64,000 nt of DNA from Thermocatellispora tengchongensis (GCF_014202315.1 NZ_JACHGN010000006.1:310001-374000); one strand, 5' to 3'. Positions 7,346 through 16,924 are shown, counted from the stretch's first letter. Translations and numbers: made by a program. Notes: a model not told the origin generated them from the letters alone.

Positions 7346-9316
7346 ATGTCACGACTGGCGCGATTGTGCGCGCGCCGCCGCTGGACGGTCATCCTGCTGT
7401 GGCTGGCCGGGACGGCGGCGCTGATCGCCGCCGCCGTCGCGGCCCCCGGCCCGGTCACCGCGGAGTTCTCGCTGCCGGCGACGGAGAGCGGGCGGGCCGC
7501 CGAGCTGCTCGGCGACCGCTACACCGAGCCGGACGGCTCCCTGGTGGTGGCGGACGTCGCACCGGAGGACCCGCGGGTGTCCGCCCTGGTGGCGCGGATG
7601 AGGGCGGTGCCGGGCGTCACCGTCGGCCCCTTCACCACGGCGCCGGAGGGCGACATCTCCTCCGCTCCCCTTCGGATCAGCGGAGCGGACGCCGCGGCGG
7701 AGCTGAAGCGGATCAGGGACTCGGCCGGCATCCGCGCCGAGCTGTCCGGGGACGACTTCGCCGACTTCGCGCCCGGCGGCGCGGTCGAGGGAGCGGGCCT
7801 GCTCGCGGCGGCGGTGATCCTGCTGGTGGCCTTCGGCTCGCTGATCGCCATGGCGCTGCCGCTGTTCACCGGCGTCATGGGCGTCGCCTGCGGCGTCGCC
7901 CTGCTCACCCTGGCGCGGCACCTGGTCCCCACCGCGGACTTCGCCGTCTACCTCACGATCATGCTGGGCCTCGGGGTCGGCATCGACTACGCGCTGCTCG
8001 TCGTGACCCGCTTCCGTACCGGCCTGCGCGACGGGCTGGACGTCCCGGACGCCGTCGAGCGGGCGATGGCGACGGCGGGGCGCTCGGTCCTGTTCGCGGG
8101 CGTCACGGTGATCCTCACCGGGGCCGGCATCCTGTTCCTCGGGCCGGAGCTGGGCGGCGGCATGGCGCTGGCGGCCGGGGCCGGCGTGCTCATGGTGATG
8201 GCCGCGGCGCTCACGCTGCTGCCCGCGCTGCTCGCGCTGATCGGGCGGCGCATCGACCGGTTCGGCCTGCCGTACCGGTCGCGGGAGCCCGGCGGGGCGG
8301 GCACGCTCGCGTTCCGGTGGAGCCGGGTGGTGCAGGCCCGGCCGCGGCTGACCGCGGCGCTCGCCCTCGGCCTCCTGGCGGTCATGAGCGTGCCCGCGCT
8401 GGACCTGCGCCTGGGCTGGTCCGACGCGGGCAACCGGCCGGTGTCCGACACCACCAGGCGCGCCCACGACCTGCTCGCCGAGGGGTTCGGGCCGGGCGCG
8501 GGATCGCCGCTGGTGCTGGCCGGGCCCGGTGCCGCGGACGTCGCCGCGCAGGTGGCGCGCACGCCCGGGGTCGCCGCCGTGACGCCCGCGGGACCGGACA
8601 CGCTGCTCGCCGTGCCCACGACGGGTCAGCAGGACGAGGCGACCGCCGATCTGGTGCACCGGCTGCGCGCGGAGCTGCCGCCCCCGATCCTGGTGACCGG
8701 CATGACCGCGGCGGGCCTCGACTACGCCGAGTTCACCGCCGGACGGCTGCCGTGGCTGGTCGGGGCGGTGCTGCTGGCGTCGTTCGCGGTGCTGGTGCCC
8801 GTGCTGCGCAGCGTCGTGCTCCCGGTCAAGGCGATCGTGGTGAACCTGCTGTCCATCGGCGCGACGTACGGCGTAGTGGTCGCGGTGTTCCAGTGGAACC
8901 TGTTCGGCGGCCTGCTGGGGCTCGGGCAGGGCGGTCCCGTGGACGCCTGGGTGCCGATGATGCTCTTCGTGATCGCCTTCGGCCTGTCCATGGACTACGA
9001 GGTGTTCCTGCTCACCCGGGTCCAGGAGGAGTACTCGCGGCTGCGGGACAACGCCGCGGCGGTGGCCCGGGGGCTCGCCGCGACCGCCCGGGTGATCACC
9101 GCCGGAGCCGCCATCATGATCTGCGTCTTCGCGGCCTTCGGCGCCTTCGACGACAGGGCGCTCAAGACGATGGGCATCGGCCTGGCCGCCGCGGTGCTGG
9201 TGGACGCGACGCTGGTCCGGCTGGTGCTGGTCCCGGCGGTGATGGAAATCCTGGGCGACCTGAACTGGTGGATGCCGTTCCGGACGCGCCGCGGGATGGG
9301 TAGAGTTGATCAGTGA
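7346..9316 (+). CDS. MMPL-family transporter
   Basis: A 656-residue RND/MMPL membrane protein. It has an N-terminal helix (LLWLAGTAALIAAAV), a first extracytoplasmic domain (about 45-155), a block of five or six helices starting ILLVAFGSLIAMALPLF, a second extracytoplasmic domain (about 355-475) and a matching C-terminal helix block with the MLFVIAFGLSMDYEVFLLT signature and its first-half counterpart LGLGVGIDYALLVVTRF. MMPL proteins move lipids, glycolipids or drugs by proton motive force. The ATG at 7346 follows GGAAGGAG. It is probably switched on by the upstream two-component system. The transported substrate is unknown. Confidence 0.92.
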   Translation: MSRLARLCARRRWTVILLWLAGTAALIAAAVAAPGPVTAEFSLPATESGRAAELLGDRYTEPDGSLVVADVAPEDPRVSALVARMRAVPGVTVGPFTTAPEGDISSAPLRISGADAAAELKRIRDSAGIRAELSGDDFADFAPGGAVEGAGLLAAAVILLVAFGSLIAMALPLFTGVMGVACGVALLTLARHLVPTADFAVYLTIMLGLGVGIDYALLVVTRFRTGLRDGLDVPDAVERAMATAGRSVLFAGVTVILTGAGILFLGPELGGGMALAAGAGVLMVMAAALTLLPALLALIGRRIDRFGLPYRSREPGGAGTLAFRWSRVVQARPRLTAALALGLLAVMSVPALDLRLGWSDAGNRPVSDTTRRAHDLLAEGFGPGAGSPLVLAGPGAADVAAQVARTPGVAAVTPAGPDTLLAVPTTGQQDEATADLVHRLRAELPPPILVTGMTAAGLDYAEFTAGRLPWLVGAVLLASFAVLVPVLRSVVLPVKAIVVNLLSIGATYGVVVAVFQWNLFGGLLGLGQGGPVDAWVPMMLFVIAFGLSMDYEVFLLTRVQEEYSRLRDNAAAVARGLAATARVITAGAAIMICVFAAFGAFDDRALKTMGIGLAAAVLVDATLVRLVLVPAVMEILGDLNWWMPFRTRRGMGRVDQ

Positions 9317-9344
9317 TCCCCGGGTCCACCGGATCGGGGGATCA

Positions 9345-9379
9345 GGGCGGGTCTGGTGGTGGCTCAGACGGACCCGCCC
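9345..9379. terminator. Terminator hairpin between convergent genes
   Basis: GGGCGGGT at 9345-9352 pairs with ACCCGCCC at 9372-9379, extended by CTG/CAG across a small bulge. It lies between the convergent MMPL and glycosidase genes and can serve both strands. The flanking 9317-9433 region shows no gene. Confidence 0.6.
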
Positions 9380-9433
9380 GGCCATTCCATCGCCCCGTTC
9401 CCGCCGCCGTCCCGCCGTCGTCAGCCGCCGCCG

Positions 9434-10393
9434 TCAGCTCGCGGGGAGCCGGATCAGGCGCAGCTCGTGCGCTCCGTCCGCGCGCGTCATCTCGTAGTAG
9501 ATCCGCCACTCGCCGTCCACGACCAGCGCGTCCACGTACCGCACCGAGCCGGTGCCGTGCGGCGCGGTGACCCACGGGCCCTCGTCCGAGAGCCGGTGCC
9601 AGGTGAACAGGTCGGCCGAGACGGCGATCCCGCACCGCTCCTCGTAGTTCTCCTCATGTGAGGCGGAACCATCGTAGAAGCCGACGTATCCGCCTGCGGT
9701 CCGTACGACGCTGTTCAGGCGCACCTGGTAGCGGTTCCAGCCCGCCCCCACCGGCAGGACCGTGCCGTGCCAGGTGAAGGTCTCGCCGTCCAGGCTGGTG
9801 GCCAGGCCGGTGGGGTGCGTGGTGACGCCGACGTTGTAGATGTCGGCGGTCGCGTGGGCCTCGGCGCCCAGCCCGCTCAGCGCCTCGGCGAAGCTGGCGA
9901 ACAGGTACGTCACCGGCCCCACCCGCATGACGTACGGGTCCTTGACGCCCTCGGTGCCGGTCGCCGCCGCGGTCAGCACCGGGCGGCGGGCGGCGACGTC
10001 GAACCGCGACGGGTCCTCGGCCGTCAGCGCGTCGATGCGCCACCGGTTGTCGGCCGGGTCCACATAGGAGAGGAACAGCCGGAACCCGCCGTCGTCGCCC
10101 GGGGTGAGGCAGAAGCGCTCCATCGACGGGGTGCCCAGCTCGTCCTTGTGCACCGACCAGACGTCGGTGAAGTGGACGCCGTCGTCGCCGACGGCCACGG
10201 CGCACCGCCAGCCCCGTTCGGCCTCGGCGCCCCGGGGACGCCGCTGCCGGTAGGTGAGCCAGTACCGCTCACCGTCGTGCAGCACGCCCGGCGACCCGGT
10301 CCAGTAGCCGGGCTCGGCCTTCTCCGGGCCGAGCACCACCGTCCCTTCCGCCGGGTCGAACGGGGGCAGGGGCATGTGCACGCGATTCACCAT
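9434..10393 (-). CDS. Beta-propeller glycosidase-like protein (GH43/GH130-like)
   Basis: A 319-residue protein with no signal peptide and the strand pattern of five-bladed propeller glycosidases: repeated blocks such as YWTGSPGVLHDGERYWLTYR, FRLFLSYVDP, GVKDPYVMRVGPVTYLFAS, YVGFYDGS and WRIYYEMTRADG. The acidic residues in GVKDPY and the Glu in YYEMTR are in the places used by this fold, but the exact family is not certain. The start follows GAGGAG. It is the last gene after the solute-binding protein, permeases and GH2 enzyme, so it probably acts on the same imported oligosaccharide inside the cell. Confidence 0.7.
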   Translation of the reverse strand: MVNRVHMPLPPFDPAEGTVVLGPEKAEPGYWTGSPGVLHDGERYWLTYRQRRPRGAEAERGWRCAVAVGDDGVHFTDVWSVHKDELGTPSMERFCLTPGDDGGFRLFLSYVDPADNRWRIDALTAEDPSRFDVAARRPVLTAAATGTEGVKDPYVMRVGPVTYLFASFAEALSGLGAEAHATADIYNVGVTTHPTGLATSLDGETFTWHGTVLPVGAGWNRYQVRLNSVVRTAGGYVGFYDGSASHEENYEERCGIAVSADLFTWHRLSDEGPWVTAPHGTGSVRYVDALVVDGEWRIYYEMTRADGAHELRLIRLPAS

Positions 10394-10554
10394 GACTCCT
10401 CAAGCGGTGCGGAACAGCCGGTCCGGCGCGCCGGCGCCGAGCGCTCCACACGATGCCACACCATGCCCCGGCCCTCGTGCGCGAGCCGGCCCCCGCCGAG
10501 CCGCAGGTCGGCCGCATGCCCGACCGGGGCCGGTCGTCAGGCGTCCTGGGACGG

Positions 10555-12618
10555 TTACCGGGGCACGGCCGCCGGGTCGTCTCCGATCACGGGGGCGGTG
10601 TGCGTGTCGATGTCCAGGGCGGTGCGGGCCACGACGGTGCCGTCGGCGACCAGGGTGAGGTGCAGGCGCCCGCTGGTCCAGCCGGGTGGCAGCTCGGCGT
10701 GCACCTCGGTGGGGAGGCTGAGCAGGAACGGCTTGGCCTCCACGTGCGGGCCCGGCGTGCCCGGGGCGGCGGGGGCCGCGCCGAGGACGGGGGTCCAGGC
10801 GGTGTGCACGCGCCCGCTGACCGGTTCCGTGCCGTGGTGGGAGACACGGACGGGGACGGTGATCTCGCGGGTCTCGCTGAGCAGGTCGCGCCCCGGCGCG
10901 ACGGGGACCACGTCGAGGACCAGCGTGGTGACGGCGTTCACGTCCGCGGGGTCCACGCCGCCCAGGTCCTTGGCCCGCCGCTCGAAGTCCAGCAGACCGG
11001 CCGACTCGTGTTCGATGTCGTACAGCTCGGTGTAGACGTAGCCGGCCACGCGCTCGTGCCGGCGCAGCTCCTGGGTCTGCCAGCGCAGGTGCCAGGCGCG
11101 TTCGACGCTGGTGAAGCCGCCGCCGTACTCGCTGTTGAGGAAGGGCAGGCCGCGCAGCGGCTGGGACGGCGCGCCGGCCAGCTTCTTGCGTACGACGTAG
11201 TCCGGGCCGAGGCGCACCGGGAAGTCGTCCTGCTCGCCCTGCACCAGCGCGGCCAGGGTCCTGGCCCAGGACGCGGCCGACTCGTCGTAGTAGTGCCAGT
11301 CGAGCAGGTCGGTGCGCACGTGGGTCCAGCCCGAGTTGTCCACGGCGGGCCTGGTCGGGTCGAGCTCCTTCAGCAGCTCGTACGCCCGCGCCGCCGCCCG
11401 CTGCTTGGCCGGATCGCCCGGGATGTCCCAGTCCAGCCCCCACTCCTCGTTGTACAGGCCCCAGATCACGATCGCCGGGGAGTTGCCGTCGCGCTCCGTC
11501 ATGGGCGCGATCTGCTCCTCGAACGCGGCGACGGACTCGGGGGAGAAGCGGCCCGTCGCGGCGGGCTCGGCCCATACCAGCATGCCGAGCACGTCGGCGT
11601 GGTACACGAAGCGCGGGTCCTCCAGCTTCAGGTGCTTGCGGACCAGGTTGTACCCGGCCGCCGCGGCCAGCTCGATGTCACGGCGCAACGCCGCGTCGTC
11701 GGGGGCGGTGATGCCGGTACGCGGCCAGTAGCCCTGGTCCAGCACGCCGCGCACGAACAGGCGGCGGCCGTTGAGGTACAGGTCCTCGCCGATCACCTCG
11801 ATCCGGCGCAGGCCGGTGTAGCCGGCGACGGAGTCGGTGCCGTCGGCCGAGGTCAGCACGGCGTCCACGTGGTACAGGTGCGGGTCGGCGGGGGACCACA
11901 GCCGGGGCCGGGCGACCGGGAGCGTGGCCCGCGCGATCCTGCCGGCGCCCGGGGCGGCCTCCGCGTCCGGGACCGGGACCTCGACGGCGGTGTCCGTGCC
12001 GCGCAGCGTGAGCCGGAGCACCGCCTGCGACGGGCCCGCCACCCGGGCCTCCACCTCGATGGCGTCCAGCCCTTCGGAGGGGCGCAGCTTCAGCGCGGCC
12101 AGGTGCGTGGCGGGGCGCGCCTCCAGCCAGACGCTCTGCCAGATGCCGGACGACGGGGTGAAGCACACGCCGTCGAAGTCGTCGCGCGGCACGCTGCGCT
12201 GCTTGCCGTGCGCGATCTCCCGCTTGTCCAGCGGCGCGGAGACGCGTACCACCACCTCCTGCGTGCCCTCGCGCAGCGCGTCGGTGATGTCTGCCTCGAA
12301 GGGCGTGTAGCCGCCCCGGTGGGTGACCACCTCCACGTCGTTCACCCACACGGTGGCCTCGTGGTGCACGGCGCCGAAGTGCAGCACGACCCGCTGTCCC
12401 GACCAGGCGGGCGGGACGGTGACGTGGCGGCGGTACCAGGCGACCGGCAGCCAGTGGGCCTCGATGCCCGACGCGGGGGTCTCCCAGGCGAAGGGCACGG
12501 TGATGGTCCGGTTCCAGGCGGGCTCGGTGTCGGCCCGGAAGTCCCACTCGCCGTTCAGGCACGACCAGGTGTGCGACCGGTCGAAGTGGGGCCGGGGGTA
12601 TTCCGCACGCGGCGTCAT
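10555..12618 (-). CDS. Glycoside hydrolase family 2 enzyme
   Basis: A 687-residue cytoplasmic enzyme with the GH2 order: N-terminal sugar-binding jelly roll (about 1-175; WSCLNGEWDFR, HFGAVHHEATVWVND), immunoglobulin-like domain (about 180-275) and the TIM barrel. The acid/base is in IWGLYNEEW (second Glu of NEE) and the nucleophile is in LNSEYGG. The family covers beta-galactosidases, glucuronidases, mannosidases and others, and specificity cannot be told. A C-terminal region of about 110 residues looks like an accessory beta domain. The start follows GGAG. It lies 26 bp after the permease gene in a sugar uptake operon, so it likely cleaves the imported glycoside. Confidence 0.9.
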   Translation of the reverse strand: MTPRAEYPRPHFDRSHTWSCLNGEWDFRADTEPAWNRTITVPFAWETPASGIEAHWLPVAWYRRHVTVPPAWSGQRVVLHFGAVHHEATVWVNDVEVVTHRGGYTPFEADITDALREGTQEVVVRVSAPLDKREIAHGKQRSVPRDDFDGVCFTPSSGIWQSVWLEARPATHLAALKLRPSEGLDAIEVEARVAGPSQAVLRLTLRGTDTAVEVPVPDAEAAPGAGRIARATLPVARPRLWSPADPHLYHVDAVLTSADGTDSVAGYTGLRRIEVIGEDLYLNGRRLFVRGVLDQGYWPRTGITAPDDAALRRDIELAAAAGYNLVRKHLKLEDPRFVYHADVLGMLVWAEPAATGRFSPESVAAFEEQIAPMTERDGNSPAIVIWGLYNEEWGLDWDIPGDPAKQRAAARAYELLKELDPTRPAVDNSGWTHVRTDLLDWHYYDESAASWARTLAALVQGEQDDFPVRLGPDYVVRKKLAGAPSQPLRGLPFLNSEYGGGFTSVERAWHLRWQTQELRRHERVAGYVYTELYDIEHESAGLLDFERRAKDLGGVDPADVNAVTTLVLDVVPVAPGRDLLSETREITVPVRVSHHGTEPVSGRVHTAWTPVLGAAPAAPGTPGPHVEAKPFLLSLPTEVHAELPPGWTSGRLHLTLVADGTVVARTALDIDTHTAPVIGDDPAAVPR

Positions 12619-12644
12619 GGTGCTCCGTTTCCAGTAGGTGCGGG

Positions 12645-13487
12645 TCAGCCCTTGACGCTGCCCGCGAGGATGCCGTTGATGAAGTGGCGCTGCAGCAGCA
12701 CGAAGATCGCCAGCAGCGGCAGGAGCGCGAGGCTGCCCGCGGCGAGCAGTTCGCCCCACACCGTCGCGAAGTCCGCGCCGATCCGGTTGCCGGTGATGTT
12801 CTGCGCCAGCGTGGCCAGCACCACCTGCAGCGTCTGGTGCTCGGTGTCGTTGACCGCGACGACCGGCCAGACGACGTCGTTGTAGACGTTCATGGTGGTG
12901 AGCACGGCCAGCGCGGCCAGCCCCGGGCGGATCACCGGCAGTACGACCCGGGCGAAGATGGCGAACTCGCCGGCCCCGTCCACCCGCCCGGCGTCGATCA
13001 GCTCGTCCGGGATGGCGGCGATGGTCTGGCGCATCCAGAAGATGCTGAACGCGTCGATGCTGCCCGGCAGGATCAGCGCCTGGTAGGTGTTCACCCAGCC
13101 GAGCGCGCTCATCTCCAGCAGCAGCGGGATGATCAGCACCAGGGTCGGCAGCATCAGGGTCAGCAGCACCACGCCGAACAGCAGGTTCTTGCCGGGGAAG
13201 GCGTACTTGGCGAACGCGTAGCCGGCCAGCGGGCAGAAGAACATCGTCATCGCGCCCTTGACCGCGAGCACCAGCGCCGTGTTCGCGAACCCGGTGCCGA
13301 TCGGCACGTCGGCGAGCATCGCCCGGTAGTTGTCCAGCGTCGGCCCGCCGAGCGAGAGCGGGCTGGTGATGATCTCGGCCGCCGGTTTGAACGAGGAGCT
13401 GACCGCCCACCAGATCGGGTACAGGAACGCGATGGCGAGGACCGTCAGCACCGCGTACTGCACGGGGCCGGGCCTGGTCTGGTTCAT
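12645..13487 (-). CDS. Sugar ABC transporter permease, MalG-type
   Basis: A 280-residue inner-membrane protein with six predicted helices and the EAA loop of binding-protein-dependent permeases, here DELIDAGRVDGAGEFAIF, which docks the ATPase. The N-terminal YPIWWAVSSSFKP and the pattern TLDNYRAML are typical of carbohydrate uptake class 1 (MalG/AraQ-like) permeases. It starts within the stop of the partner permease (ATGA overlap). No ATPase gene is in the operon, so a shared MsiK-type ATPase encoded elsewhere is likely, as is usual in actinomycetes. Confidence 0.95.
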   Translation of the reverse strand: MNQTRPGPVQYAVLTVLAIAFLYPIWWAVSSSFKPAAEIITSPLSLGGPTLDNYRAMLADVPIGTGFANTALVLAVKGAMTMFFCPLAGYAFAKYAFPGKNLLFGVVLLTLMLPTLVLIIPLLLEMSALGWVNTYQALILPGSIDAFSIFWMRQTIAAIPDELIDAGRVDGAGEFAIFARVVLPVIRPGLAALAVLTTMNVYNDVVWPVVAVNDTEHQTLQVVLATLAQNITGNRIGADFATVWGELLAAGSLALLPLLAIFVLLQRHFINGILAGSVKG

Positions 13488-14404
13488 GAGGTTCCGTCCT
13501 TCGGCCGCAGCAGCCTGACCGAGACCAGCGACAGGCCGAAGACCAGCAGCACCAGCAGGAACGAGTTCGCGGCGCCGGTGCCCAGGTCGGAGGCGGTGAT
13601 GTGCTCGTACAGGTAGAGGCCGGCGGTGGTCGTGGAGCCGTACGGGCCGCCTTCGGTGACCACGAACGGCTCGGCGAACATCTGGAACACGGCCAGCGTC
13701 TGGACGACCACCAGGAACGCCATGCTGCGGCGTACCAGGGGGAGGGTGATCGACCAGAACTGGCGCCACCGGGAGGCGCCGTCGAGGGAGGCGGCCTCGT
13801 ACACGCCGCCGGGCACGGCCTGCAGCCCCGCCAGCAGGATGATGATCGCGAATCCGGTGGTCTTCCACAGGAACAGCAGCGCGAGCGTCGGCTTGGACCA
13901 GGCCGTGGAGGTCAGCCAGCCCACGTCCGGCAGGCCCACCAGGTTGAGCAGATAGTTGACCGCGCCGTAGTCCCGGTCGAAGACCACGATCCACACCTGC
14001 GCCATCGCCACCAGCGGGGTCACGAACGGCGCGATGAACGCCACCCGGAACAGCCCGCGCAGCCGCAGCCTCGCGTTCGCCAGCAGGACCGCGCCGCCGA
14101 GACCGGCCACGAGCTGGATCGGCACGATGAGCAGCCACATGACCGCGCTGTTGGCGAGCGAGGCCCAGAAGTCCGGGCTGGTCAGCAGATACAGGTAGTT
14201 GTCCAGGCCCACCCAGTGGGCCTCGCCCGCGCCCCGCCAGCGGGTGAAGCTGAGCTGCAGCGCGTAGATCAGCGGGTAGGCGCCGAACGCGGCGAAGACC
14301 ACGAAGAACGGGGCGATGAACAGGTAGGGCGAGAGCCGGACGGCCCGCCAGGGCCGCGGCCGGGCGTGGGCGGCTCGCGCCGCGGAGGTCGTCAGGCTCG
14401 ACAT
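13484..14404 (-). CDS. Sugar ABC transporter permease, MalF/UgpA-type
   Basis: A 306-residue permease with six helices. The N-terminus is short and basic, the first helix contains LFIAPFFVVFAAFGAYPLIY, and the EAA loop is VYEAASLDGASRWRQF. LSFTRWRG and WVGLDNYLYLL are typical for the MalF-like partner of carbohydrate importers. The ATG overlaps the stop of the solute-binding protein gene by one base, and the gene overlaps the MalG-type permease by four, showing tight coupling in the operon. Confidence 0.95.
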   Translation of the reverse strand: MSSLTTSAARAAHARPRPWRAVRLSPYLFIAPFFVVFAAFGAYPLIYALQLSFTRWRGAGEAHWVGLDNYLYLLTSPDFWASLANSAVMWLLIVPIQLVAGLGGAVLLANARLRLRGLFRVAFIAPFVTPLVAMAQVWIVVFDRDYGAVNYLLNLVGLPDVGWLTSTAWSKPTLALLFLWKTTGFAIIILLAGLQAVPGGVYEAASLDGASRWRQFWSITLPLVRRSMAFLVVVQTLAVFQMFAEPFVVTEGGPYGSTTTAGLYLYEHITASDLGTGAANSFLLVLLVFGLSLVSVRLLRPKDGTS

Positions 14405-15777
14405 CACGACCGGTCGATCAGGTTGCGCTGGATCTTCCGCGCCGACTCCGCGATCACGTCGTCGGGCGTCATGGCGCCCTCCATCAGGCGCTGCAGGTTG
14501 TCGCCGAGGTAGTCCACCGACTGGGCCCACCACCACGGGATCGGCCCCGCCGCCGGGATCGTCGCCGCCGCCTCCACGGAGATCTTCCACAGGTCCTGGC
14601 CGCCGAGCGCGTCGATGGGCTGGAACAGCGGCTTGTCGGGGTCGAGCGCCGGCTGGTAGCTGGGGATGGAGGTGGACAGCCCGCCGGGGTAGACGGGGTT
14701 GGGGCCGTACACGGCGGTGTAGCCGGGCTCCTTGAAGCACAGGAACTCGTACAGCAGCCAGGCCAGCTCGGGGTTCTTGGCCTTGGCGGGGATGATGAAG
14801 CTGCTGCCGCCCATCGCGCCGCTGCGCGCGCCGCCCGGCGTCCAGGCCGGCAGCGGCGCCGCCCGCCACTTGCCCTTGGTGGCCTTGAGAAGCTGCTGCG
14901 GCGCGAACGACCACCAGATCGCCCACGGCACGAACACCTGCTGGCCGCTCTCCAGCGTGTTGACGTCGGCCGGCTCCAGGTACGGCGCGTGGGTGACCAG
15001 GCCCTCCTTGACGGCGCTCTGGATCCAGGTGAAGATCCGCCGGTACTCCGGGGAGTCCAGCCGGAGCCTGCCCTGCGCGTCGGCGAGGCTGGTGCCCTGC
15101 TGGTTGGCCAGCATCTCCAGCCAGAGCTGCCCGAGGAACGGGTTCTTGTCCAGGTGGATCGGCCTGGTCTTGGGGTCCTTCTCCTTGATGGTCCTGGCCG
15201 CGGCCAGCAGGTCGTCGTACGTGGCCAGGCCGGCCGGGTCGATCCCGGCGTCCTGAAGGATGTCCTCGCGGTACCAGAGCAGGCCGGGGTCCAGGTCCCA
15301 CGGCACGCCGTAGATCCTGCCCTCGACGGTGTTCACCGACAGCTTGTACGGCGAGGTCTGCTCGCGGTACGGCGCGATCAGGTCGGTCAGGTCGAACAGG
15401 TGCTCCGCCTGCCCGCCGATCCTGGCGTCGTCCCAGAAGCTGCCGTCGGGCACGTCGGTGCCGCTGATCAGCGTGTTGGCCAGCTTGGCGTCGATGTCCA
15501 CCGCCTGATGGTTGACCTTGACCCCCGGATACGCCTCGCGGAACTTCGCGATGGCCGCGTCGAACACCTTGAACAGGTCGCCGGACCGGTTCCAGATGGT
15601 GATCTCGCCTTTCGCCGAGGCCGAGGCGGTGGGTCTGGCGAGCCTGCTCGGCTGCGCGCTCGCCCCGCCGGGGGCGGTGGGGGCGCAGGCCGCCAGCGCG
15701 CCGCCGGTGACGGCGAGCGCGCCGACGCCAAGGGCTCCCTTGAGAAATCCACGGCGGTCCATCGGGGGTTCGGCCAT
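14404..15777 (-). CDS. Extracellular sugar-binding lipoprotein of an ABC importer
   Basis: A 457-residue family 1 solute-binding protein. The N-terminus has a twin-arginine-like motif RRGFLKG, a hydrophobic stretch and a lipobox ending in ALAAC (Cys at about residue 31), so it is probably exported folded and anchored as a lipoprotein. The mature part shows the ITIWNRSGDLF strand and the FREAYPGVKVNHQAV region common to these proteins, and a Trp-rich ligand cleft. GAGGAG precedes the start. It is the first gene of the uptake operon, directly downstream of two LacI operators. The sugar is unknown; the GH2 enzyme suggests a beta-linked oligosaccharide. Confidence 0.93.
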   Translation of the reverse strand: MAEPPMDRRGFLKGALGVGALAVTGGALAACAPTAPGGASAQPSRLARPTASASAKGEITIWNRSGDLFKVFDAAIAKFREAYPGVKVNHQAVDIDAKLANTLISGTDVPDGSFWDDARIGGQAEHLFDLTDLIAPYREQTSPYKLSVNTVEGRIYGVPWDLDPGLLWYREDILQDAGIDPAGLATYDDLLAAARTIKEKDPKTRPIHLDKNPFLGQLWLEMLANQQGTSLADAQGRLRLDSPEYRRIFTWIQSAVKEGLVTHAPYLEPADVNTLESGQQVFVPWAIWWSFAPQQLLKATKGKWRAAPLPAWTPGGARSGAMGGSSFIIPAKAKNPELAWLLYEFLCFKEPGYTAVYGPNPVYPGGLSTSIPSYQPALDPDKPLFQPIDALGGQDLWKISVEAAATIPAAGPIPWWWAQSVDYLGDNLQRLMEGAMTPDDVIAESARKIQRNLIDRS

Positions 15778-15812
15778 CTCTGACTCCTCGGCCTGTGCTC
15801 CGGTGAGAGCTC

Positions 15813-15855
15813 TGCAACGATGCAGACATCATGCATACTTGTCTGCAACGATGCA
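15813..15855. promoter_or_regulatory. Paired LacI-type operators between divergent units
   Basis: TGCAACGATGCA occurs twice, at 15813-15824 and 15844-15855, exactly 31 bp apart (about three helical turns). Each is near-palindromic around a central CG, the hallmark of LacI-family sites. Reading leftwards, TTGCAT-17-CATGAT overlaps the sites; reading rightwards, TTGTCT lies between them with TTAGGAT further on. Binding by the adjacent LacI protein would repress the sugar operon and its own gene, perhaps cooperatively. Confidence 0.75.
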
Positions 15856-15907
15856 ATACCGGGTTAGGATCTTCCCGGGCCCGACCCCCTGGAGGTAGAG
15901 GAGAGGC

Positions 15908-16921
15908 ATGGCCGGTCCAACCCTGCGCGACGTCGCCAAGCGGGCGAACGTGTCGATCCGTACGGTGTCGAACGTGGTCAACGGCTACGCGCCGGTCTCC
16001 GAGGAGCTGCGCGCCCGGGTGCAGGCGGCCCTGGACGAGCTCGACTACCGCCCCAACCTCATCGCGCGCAACCTCAAGCAGGGGCGTACCGGGATGATCG
16101 CCCTGGTGGTGCCCGAGCTGGACGTGCCGTACTTCGCCGAGCTGGCCCGCGAGGTCATCACCGCGGCCCGCGCCCGCGGCTACGTGGTGATGATCGACCA
16201 GACCGACGGCGACGGCGAGCGGGAGCGAGAGCTGCTCGGGCGCGACTCACGGGCGACCATGTTCGACGGGCTGCTGCTCAGCCCGCTCACCGTGTCGGCC
16301 GAGGAGTTACGGGCGCGCGGCAACCGGGTCCCGATCGTGCTGCTCGGCGAGCACATCTTCAACGGCAGCTTCCACCACGTGGCCATCGACAACGTGGCGG
16401 CGGCGCGCGAGGCCACCGGCCACCTGCTCGGCCTGGGCCGGCGCCGCGTGGCCGCCATCGGCGACCAGCCGTACGCCACCGGCGAGACCGCCCAGCTCCG
16501 TACCGCCGGCTACCGCCAGGCGCACGCGCGGGCCGGGGTGGAGGTGGACGAGCGGCTGATCGTGCCCACCCCGCACTTCCACCGCAGGCTCGGCGCCGAG
16601 GCGATGGAGTCGCTGCTGGCGCTCCCCGAGCCGCCCGACGCGGTCTTCTGCTACAACGACCTGCTGGCCCTGGGCGCCATACGGGCGTTGATCCGCGCGG
16701 GGCGGCGCGTCCCCGACGACGTGGCCGTGGTCGGCGTGGACGACATCGAGGAAGGCCAGTACAGCACGCCCAGCCTGACCACGATCGCCCCCGACAAGGG
16801 CGAGATCGCGCGCCAGGCCGTGAACACCCTCCTCGCGACGATCAACGGCGAGGCCACGGCGCCCGCCGAGATCGTGGTGCCCCACCGCCTGATCGTCCGC
16901 GAGAGCACCGGCGGCTCCTGA
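15908..16921 (+). CDS. LacI-family transcriptional repressor of the sugar operon
   Basis: A 337-residue repressor with the classic LacI helix-turn-helix and hinge at residues 1-60 (TLRDVAKRANVSIRTVSNVV, then YRPNLIARNLKQGRTGMI) and a periplasmic-binding-protein-like sugar-binding domain to the end (LVVPELDVPYFAEL, VFCYNDLLALGAIRAL, GVDDIEEGQYSTPSLTTI). The ATG follows GGAGGTAGAGGAG. It is divergent from the importer operon and twin operators lie between them, so it most likely represses that operon until the imported sugar binds. Confidence 0.95.
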   Translation: MAGPTLRDVAKRANVSIRTVSNVVNGYAPVSEELRARVQAALDELDYRPNLIARNLKQGRTGMIALVVPELDVPYFAELAREVITAARARGYVVMIDQTDGDGERERELLGRDSRATMFDGLLLSPLTVSAEELRARGNRVPIVLLGEHIFNGSFHHVAIDNVAAAREATGHLLGLGRRRVAAIGDQPYATGETAQLRTAGYRQAHARAGVEVDERLIVPTPHFHRRLGAEAMESLLALPEPPDAVFCYNDLLALGAIRALIRAGRRVPDDVAVVGVDDIEEGQYSTPSLTTIAPDKGEIARQAVNTLLATINGEATAPAEIVVPHRLIVRESTGGS

Positions 16922-16924
16922 CCC

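Noticed and set aside
7349-9385. 678-residue frame opposite the MMPL gene
   Set aside because: It is His/Gln/Arg/Gly-rich, the typical composition of the complement of a membrane-protein gene, and has no motif.
10453-12885. 810-residue frame opposite the GH2 gene
   Set aside because: Shadow of the GH2 coding strand; no protein-like features.
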